A program made the translations under genes and the position numbers. Of a stretch of DNA of 64,000 nt, positions 57,100 to 64,000 are shown one piece after another. The stretch lies in assembly GCA_047495785.1 (NCBI GenBank), contig JBLDXI010000034.1, positions 868,001 through 932,000 on the forward strand. Direction: 5' to 3'. Position 1 is the stretch's first letter; the number at the start of each line of letters is the position of its first letter. A model generated the notes under the pieces. The model was not told the origin of the DNA, searched no databases, and saw only the letters and a program-made list of their open reading frames with translations. This DNA is from Lepidodermella squamata (Eukaryota; Gastrotricha).

Positions 57100-60000
57100 G
57101 CCCTCCCCCCCAGGGAGGGCCGCCAAACTGGTTTTATATTGAAATTTCGAAGAGGCGCATCGCAACGACCCGGCTCTCGCGTGTGACGCAATCAACCTCG
57201 GTCATGAGGGTGCCGGTAACCGTGACCCAGACGGCGGCGTAAGCAGCTCATGAATATTAATGAGCAGTTCTCCATTTTTTTATGAATAAAAAATCGCCAA
57301 AAATCAGCCGTATGGTGAAACTTGCAAAAAAAAGTTTGTCCATAACTTCGAAAAAAGATCTATCTATGACTTATTTTTCCATATTTTTATCGTTAAAATT
57401 CGTTTCCCTAGGTTTGTTTTTCGTCCAGCGCAAAACGCCTCTACCATAGTCGCCTCGACCGGCGAAGTTGAGAGAGAGGCGCTGGACCTCCGGTTCAGGC
57501 TGCGGCTCCGCCGCTAGGGGAACCCTATCGGGTTGGTTCGCGCAATCATCTAGAAAAACGGGGCACCAGCTGCCGGTTGCCGCAAAAATTTTCAAAATCG
57601 GATTATTTTTGGTGAAGTTATTGATGAAATAAGATCGGCCGGTTTATATTTCCCCCACCCTCCAAACCGGGGTTGAATATCATGTTTTTTAAGAAATATG
57701 ACTGATGCCTCCCTCCCCCGGGGGAGGGAGGCAGCTGGTAATTCATAAAAAGTTTTTAACGGCGAATAAAAAGTTTCGAGCGCCACTACCTGTTGCGCTC
57801 CTAGCGCTGCCACTGTGTGCGCGCGGTTATAGCAGTGCGCCGGTGATTACGCAATAGGTACCGTGTGCGCGCGCGACCGACGCGCGCGCGGCGGTGGTGG
57901 CGTACGGCACCGGTGACCTAGCGCCGTTAGGTCAAGTTTTGCGTCATCGATAAAGCGATTTTTTCGTTTTTAATTCATTAAAAATCAGGAATAATTGCGA
58001 TTATGCTGGAAAGTTTTTACCTGAGACTTGAAAGGCTCGCCGATTTTTCAGTATTTTTTTCATATTTATAACTGAAATATTCGTTTCCCTACGCGAAAAA
58101 TGTGGTACCGCCATATACCTCATACGCTTGGCAGCGATAGCTAAAGCGCCATGCGGCATTTTGTATTGGGGACTCCGTCCCTGTGGGACCTTTGGTGCGC
58201 AACCATCTAGAAAAACGGGGCACCAGCTGCCGGTTGCCGCAAAAATTTTCAAAATCGGACTATTTTTGGTGAAGTTATTGATGAAATAAGATCGGCCGGT
58301 GTTTATTTCCCCCACCCTCCAAACCGGAGTAAAATATCACGTTTTTTAAAAAAGATAACTGATGCCTCCCTCCCCCGGGGGAGGGAGGCAGCCGGTAATT
58401 CATAAAAAGTTTTTAACGGCGATACAATAAAAAGAATGGCGCAGTTGCGCAGCCACAGGTGCGCGCGGTTATAATGAGCGCCGGTGATTACGCGTGTGTG
58501 GTCGTGTGCGCGCGCGAGAGCGCGCGGTGGTGTCGATGGCTACGGTGACCTTACGCCGTTAGGTCAAGGTAGTTGCGCAATTGCGTAACCGGAAGAGCGA
58601 TTTTTTCGTTTTTAATTGTTTAAAAATCAGTAGTTTGTTCGCTATGTTTGAAGAAAAGTTATTGGAGGTTTTGAAACATTGCCGATTTTTTTGTATTTTT
58701 TGGAATTTTACAGCTATCACAGGAGTTTCCCTAGGAGTTTCCCCAAAATTTCCTATAACCCCTTCCGCATCAGCAGTAGCTGATGCGCCGTACTCTATCG
58801 CTTATTGGGGACTCCGTCCCTGTGGGACCTTTGGTGCGCAACCATCTAGAAAAACGGGGCACCAGCTGCCGGTTGCCGCAAAAATTTTCAAAATCGGATT
58901 ATTTTTGGTGAAGTTATAGATGAAATAAGATCGGCCGGTTTTTATTTCCCCCACCCTCCAAACCGGGGTTGAATATCATGTTTTTAAGAAAGATAACTGA
59001 TACCTCCCTCCCCCGGGGGAGGGAGGCAGCCGGTAATTCATAAAAAGTTTTTAACGGCATATAAAAAGTTTCGAGCGCCACTACCTGTTGCGCTCCTAGC
59101 GCTACCACAGTGTGCGCGCGGTTATGATAGTGCGTCGGTGATTACGCAATAGGTGTCGTGTGCGCGCGTCCGGACGCGCGCGCGGCGGTGGTGGCGTACG
59201 GCAGCGGTGACCTAGCGCCGTTAGGTCAAGTTGTTGCGTCATCGATAAAGTGATTTTTTCGTTCTTAATTCATTAAAAATCAGGAATAATTGCGATTATG
59301 CTGGAAAGTTTTTACATGAGACTTGAAAGCCTCGCCGATTTTTCAGTATTTTTTTTAATTTTGTAACTGAAATATTCGTTTCCCTATGCGAAAAATGTGG
59401 TACCGCCATATACCTCATACGCTTGGCAGCGATAGCTAAAGCGCCATGCGGCATTTTGTATTGGGGACTCCGTCCCTGTGGGACCTTTGGTGCGCAACCA
59501 TCTAGAAAAACGGGGCACCAGCTGCCGGTTGCCGCAAAAATTTTCAAAATCGGATTATTTTTGGTGAAGTTATAGATGAAATAAGATCGGCCGGTTTTTA
59601 TTTCCCCCACCCTCCAAACCGGGGTTGAATATCATGTTTTTAAGAAAGATAACTGATGCCTCCCTCCCCCGGGGAGGGAGGCAGCCGGTAATTCATAAAA
59701 AGTTTCTAACGGCAATAAACAAAAAGAATGGCGCAGTGGCGCAGCCACAGTGTGCGCGCGGTTATCATGAGCGCCGGTGATTACGCGTGTGTGGTCGTGT
59801 GCGCGCGCGAGAGCGCGCGGCAGTGGCGACCGGCTCCGGTGACCTTACGCCGTTAGGTCAAGGTAGTTGCGCAATTGCGTAACCGAAGCGGCGATTTTTT
59901 CGTTTTTAATTGTTTAAAAATCAGTAGTAGGGAGGCAGCCGGTAATTCATAAAAAGTTTCTAACGGCAATAAACAAAAAGAATGGCGCAGTGGCGCAGCC

Positions 60001-60433
60001 ACAGTGTGCGCGCGGTTATCATGAGCGCCGGTGATTACGCGTGTGTGGTCGTGTGCGCGCGCGAGAGCGCGCGGCAGTGGCGACCGGCTCCGGTGACCTT
60101 ACGCCGTTAGGTCAAGGTAGTTGCGCAATTGCGTAACCGAAGCGGCGATTTTTTCGTTTTTAATTGTTTAAAAATCAGTAGTTTGTTCGCTATGTTTGAA
60201 GAAAAGTTATTGGAGGTTTTGAAACATGGCCGATTTTTTGGTATTTTTTGCTATTTTACAGCTATCACAGGAGTTTCCCTAGGAGTTTCCCCAAAATTTC
60301 CTATAACCCCTTCCGCGTCAGCAGTAGCTGATGCGCCGTACTCTATCGCTTATTGGGGACTCCGTCCCTGTGGGACCTTTGGTGCGCAACCATCTAGAAA
60401 AACGGGGCACCAGCTGCCGGTTGCCGCAAAAAT
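57100..60433 (+). repeat. Higher-order satellite array with palindromic cores
   Basis: Units share GGGGCACCAGCTGCCGGTTG (57560s, 58217, 58856, 59512, 60404; steps about 657, 639, 656, then 892). Two unit types alternate: A (with AATAATTGCGATTATGCTGG at 57991 and 59290) and B (with GTAGTTTGTTCGCTATGTTTG at 58629 and 60178), so the true period is an A+B dimer of about 1.3 kb. Each unit carries a near-perfect palindrome, half-site GCCTCCCTCCCCC (57707, 58364, 59003, 59658), CG-alternating stretches and GACCT[TA][AG]CGCCGTTAGGTCAAG. A degenerate first unit begins near 57100. The 3' end breaks off inside a unit at about 60433. Confidence 0.88.
59675..60182 (+). repeat. Exact 254-bp tandem duplication inside the satellite
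   Basis: 59675-59928 and 59929-60182 are identical by eye, explaining the one long step (892 bp) of the array. Either very recent or an assembly artefact. Confidence 0.85.
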
Positions 60434-61522
60434 GTTGTCTGTCCAAAGCGGGGGCATTATTAACATATGAATCTACAAAATGTGCCAACAAGTAAATGAA
60501 GGGTTAGAAACTTCTAGAGATCGACTTCTATTGGCTTTCGAGCAATAAAATTGTTGGTTGTTGGTGAATCATCCATAAGCCAGTTTGAAAAATTGTTGTA
60601 CAAGTGAAGTCGTTGAATGCCAGAATTCCAGAATCCAACCAGTCGTTGAAAAATTGTGGCTCAATTTTACCTTGTCTCGTGAATGATTATTAACACCTCC
60701 TTTTCATTTGACAAGGTCGTTGGGGTTTGCCAGATCATTAAACTATATCATATATATTTGTTGACAACTGAAAGTGGGGTTTATCTTATTCTCTTTAATT
60801 AATTTGTTAATTCTGTCTTTTTCATTTGACAGAATTTGCAAATTTGTATACGTTTATGCAAAATCACGGATATTTGTGTAAAATCAGAGTGGCGCCTTTC
60901 CACATTGAAACATTTGGGCGCGAAGTAAGTCAACTCAGTCCTGTATACCGCTGCATTTAAAAGCAATGCATGCACCTGGCTTACCTTATTGCCCTTTGCC
61001 AATATTGCAGCTATCAAATCTACCCTGGGCCACTTCCTTTCAACTTATCTGCTAGCAACAGTGCCGCTGGAAATGAAATACTGAAAGATGTGCGTAATAC
61101 TTTTCAAACGAAAAATTCTCACCGTGTGGCTTGTTGACTTTTGTGTTTCCATGCCAGCTTTTCTATGCGTTTTTACTACTGGTTGTGTTTACTCTCGCAA
61201 ACTCACAGAAAAAACGGATTTTCAACTCGACTCTTTGCTCAATTGTCTAGAAATAGGACAGCTTTTTGCAACATGCCAAGTTTTTGCGAATGGACGACAG
61301 TTCAATCGGACCATTTTAATGTACTACATAATGTCACATGGCAACTTGCGTTTTACTTAGATTTACACACCTGCCTGTAATTTATGCATGCTAAATGTTG
61401 CGACTTCCTCGTAATCAATAGCGCGGTAACTAACGGGTAATAGGATTAGTCGATTATCTCAAGTATATAGCCTCATATTGTCATTCAACAAAACGTTTAG
61501 GTTTTAGGGCTATTACAACCTT
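60434..61522. other. Intergenic, promoter side of channel copy 3
   Basis: No supported gene. Short frames near 61088-61380 lack motifs. Confidence 0.4.
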
Positions 61523-63181
61523 ATGATTTTAAGGCAAGCTGTATTTCTCCTAATTTTGGAAGCGTGCCAAGTTTTTGGTGGCAACTCATCGAACAGCAGC
61601 AGCAAAAATGAACCCGATGAAGTTGTTTCTTACATAGCCGAGCTGCAAAAGGAATATATTGACAAATGGTGCCCTCAAATTGAAACCCTAAGTCTACCGA
61701 GTGAAACCATGATTAAGGCAAATTTCACGCGCCAGTTCAAAGTGAAAGCATGGATATACATATTTCGCTTCATCGAAATCAGCGATTTGGAAAAACGTCT
61801 ATCCCTATTCCTTTACTTCACCTTCCGATGGAGTTACCCATGCCCGGTAGCTGAGTGTAAGGATGTTGTGCCTAATTCTCCAATTTGTACCCTAACGAAA
61901 AGGAGGATAGACGATATTTACTTCTTGATGACAACTGAAAGTGTGTGGCATCCTTACTTGTCTCACCTAAACGCTTTTCAAAATCCAAGACCCTTCGAGG
62001 ACGGGACAAATGGCGATATGGCTTTTATTTATCCGTTCAGTAACGAAGGTCCCTACGCAATCGCGTCATACTCAAGGCGCATCGACACGTCTTGCACGTC
62101 GTTCTCATTTCAAAAATTCCCGTTCGACTCACTGAAATGTTCGATTGTAATGGAACCCGATGAAGGTGTCGATTACGTCAATATGGATATCAAATTTTTC
62201 GGCGTGGATACATCGGCCGGCGATAGCCTTATGAGTGATACTGATGTATGGGAACTCGCTTATCCCGATGACTTGGGTAGAACCTTCACTTGGGAAGTCG
62301 TCAATGTTACAGAATCTGCGGATGTGATATCAAGAATGGTTCTAACGTGTAGATTTCATCGAAAGTACAACTACTACATAGCTAATATGATGATACCGAC
62401 CTATGCAACTTTCGTCCTTCAAGTTGCGTGCTTGGTTCTTCCGCCAATTCTCTCAGACAGGTAAACTAATTCTTTTGAAACTTTCCCTTCACCTTTGCTG
62501 CTCACCAATTTTTCTAAAATATTTCTACGGTTTTCTAAATTTTTTCTAAACTTTCTGAAATTCAGGAAAATTCAGGAAAATTGAGAATAATTCAGGAAAA
62601 AATCCGAAAATTTTTAAATATTTCAGGAAAAATCAACATAAACCAGAAAAATTTATAATAAATTCAGATAAATTTAGAAAAAAATTAGAAAAATATAGAA
62701 AAATTCTGGAAAACTTGGGGAAATCGGACCATAGTTTTTACAATTATTGCGATTTTCTGAACGTTCCCACTATTTTTCATAATTTTCTCTAAATTATCTG
62801 TATTTCTAGCAGTATGTTGGACATTTTTTAATTATACTTCCACGCTTTTTTAGACCCGCCTTTGCTATGGCGGCAGTTCTAGCGAATTCCGTGCTACTGA
62901 CCCTGGTTTTCGACAGCATTCCTCGAACTTCCGAACTGGTTTACTTCGTCGTGATGACCATCATAAAATTCGTAACCGGCCTAGCTATAACGGTATACAC
63001 GCTCGTTACAGCAGCTCTAGCTGTCCACTACAGAAAGTCAACTTTCCAACTCGCTAAATACTCAATTCGTGTTCTTCGCTTCTCCGATGTTTTAGCTGCC
63101 TCGGTGACTAGTCTTATCGTGATTATTGCTGATATAGTTTTATTTGCTAACATGCTGTCTACGCCTGACTATGAAATTTGA
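61523..63181 (+). CDS. Cys-loop ligand-gated channel, subfamily 2, copy 3
   Basis: Exons 61523-62460 and 62854-63181 (phase 2 intron in the Arg codon before M2, as in the other two members) give 421 aa. Signal peptide MILRQAVFLLILEACQVFG, an Asn/Ser-rich stretch, ligand-binding domain with V-W-H-P-Y-L-S-H-L-N-A and C-x7-FPFD-x3-C, M1 Y-Y-I-A-N-M-M-I-P-T, M2 R-P-A-F-A-M-A-A-V-L-A-N-S-V-L ending D-S-I-P-R-T-S-E, M3, a ~20-residue linker, M4 and a short tail. It is the best preserved member and the reference for the split copy. Its stop lies 10 bp from that of the convergent protease gene. Confidence 0.92.
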
Positions 63182-63191
63182 AATGAAAACA

Positions 63192-63951
63192 TCACGCAAG
63201 TACTGGGTAAACACCGTTGGTAGCTATGCCACACATGTTGTTTGCATTTCGCAGCAGTTTCATATAGCCATTCTCACCCCACCAAGTTCCCCAGCTGTTT
63301 TTCAGCAGCCAATATGGTTTCCTAGTCACTAGATCATTGCCGTAGCCGATCAATAACATCGCATGGGTAAGGGTCGTACTTTCACATAGGACCTCAGAGT
63401 AAACTCCAGACGAGTAGTATAGGAATGACGTAGGGCGGCCATCAACAGCTACAGCAACCGGTCCACTCTGCAAGGCCTCTAATAAGGCAGTCTCATTGCC
63501 GTAATCCACCTCAATAAACGGCTCATCTTTCGATAATGGGCCATATTTCGTAACCCGGTTAAAGTTACATTGATCATTCGTTTTCCCGATGAAAGGATAC
63601 TGAGTTAACGAGTTGATCCCTCCATTCAGTTGAATGTATCGATAGGACGCAGCGATATCCCCACCGGCACATCCTAAATTGCCTTGATTCGAACTGCAAT
63701 CGATTAGGTTTTGCATTGATAACTCGACCATTCGACGATTCTTGAGGTACAGCCGGCTCTCCAGAGCTCCAACCGCGGCGAAGGAGTAGCAGGCCCCGCA
63801 AGATTTCTGGTCCTTAACTGGGGAAACAGCTCCTCTAGTTCTCCAATCTAGCTCGCGAGGGTAATTCGATGCCTTCTGAGCTCCAGATGCTCCGCTAGGT
63901 CCTTTTGTCACCTCTGTATTCGGTAATTTCGACCCAGAGGTTCCAGATTTA
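63192..63951 (-). CDS. Papain-family (C1A) cysteine protease, mature domain
   Basis: Read on the minus strand from an apparent acceptor (TTTTCTAG, exon from 63951) to TGA 63192. The mature domain opens L-D-W-R-T-R-G-A-V-S-P-V-K-D-Q and has the catalytic Cys in S-C-G-A-C-Y-S-F, His in L-T-H-A-M-L-L-I-G-Y-G and Asn in L-K-N-S-W-G-T-W-W-G. The usual Trp after the catalytic Cys is Tyr and the Ser before it is Ala. The occluding loop of cathepsin B is absent, so it is cathepsin L-like, lysosomal or secreted. Signal and propeptide exons lie outside the window; GTG at 63911 is not the start. Complete catalytic set, so probably active. Confidence 0.88.
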
Positions 63952-64000
63952 CTAGAAAATCGGAAATATTGAGATTTTAAGGTGGGGTTTTGATTCCCTT

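Noticed and set aside
58001-60470. Several ~100-codon frames in the satellite on both strands
   Set aside because: They repeat with the satellite unit, have no motif and are broken by unit differences.

Overview
The window is animal DNA from a compact genome. Protein genes are split by short AT-rich introns whose acceptors are a T-run running straight into CAG. The families are animal ones: Cys-loop ligand-gated channels, a gustatory-type 7TM receptor, a rhodopsin-like GPCR, a GABA-B-like class C GPCR, carbohydrate sulfotransferase-like domains, ankyrin repeats, a papain-type protease and small secreted Cys peptides. Acceptor style, AAATTTT-rich introns, 50-95 bp same-strand gene spacing and expanded channel families fit a nematode best. 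An arthropod or other meiofaunal animal is not excluded, and no species is claimed. Gene models were spliced by eye, and each listed exon chain keeps one open frame.

Layout. 0-2.6 kb (minus strand): an ankyrin protein running off the left edge and a decayed pseudokinase. 3.5-9 kb: a truncated channel copy, then a complete 968-aa channel whose extracellular N-terminus carries two lectin-like (ConA-like) modules. 9.2-14.2 kb: a foldback element, a membrane U-box protein and an intronless GABA-B-like receptor. 14.4-21.7 kb: three tandem, tightly spaced genes for a glycosyltransferase-like/sulfotransferase-like fusion protein, the third dead; a fourth copy lies at 43.7-46.3 kb. 22.7-24.4 kb: an intronless channel with a mucin-like repeat stalk. 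25.3-26.5 kb: a second broken pseudokinase. 27-30.4 kb: gustatory-like receptor and rhodopsin-like GPCR. 31.1-42.7 kb: a second Cys-loop subfamily, one member split by an 8,229-bp CACTA-like DNA transposon whose terminal inverted repeats, 2-bp target duplication, transposase and second gene can all be read. 43.0-43.4 kb: a secreted 8-Cys knottin-like gene. 47.3-53.8 kb: a tandem family of four tiny two- or three-exon secreted peptide genes sharing a C-x13-C core and a conserved upstream module, mixed with a PAN-like secreted gene, small inverted-repeat elements, a retroposon insert and a trypsin fragment. 55-60.4 kb: two tandem-repeat arrays, the second a higher-order dimeric satellite with palindromes. 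61.5-64 kb: an intact Cys-loop gene convergent with a papain-type protease, stop codons 10 bp apart.

Functionally the region mixes chemosensory and ion-channel genes, secretory-pathway glycan enzymes and secreted peptides, mostly as locally duplicated families with some copies decaying. The most unusual items are the lectin-module/Cys-loop fusion receptor, the glycosyltransferase/sulfotransferase fusion cluster, the precisely dated-by-frame transposon insertion, and the C-x13-C peptide family.
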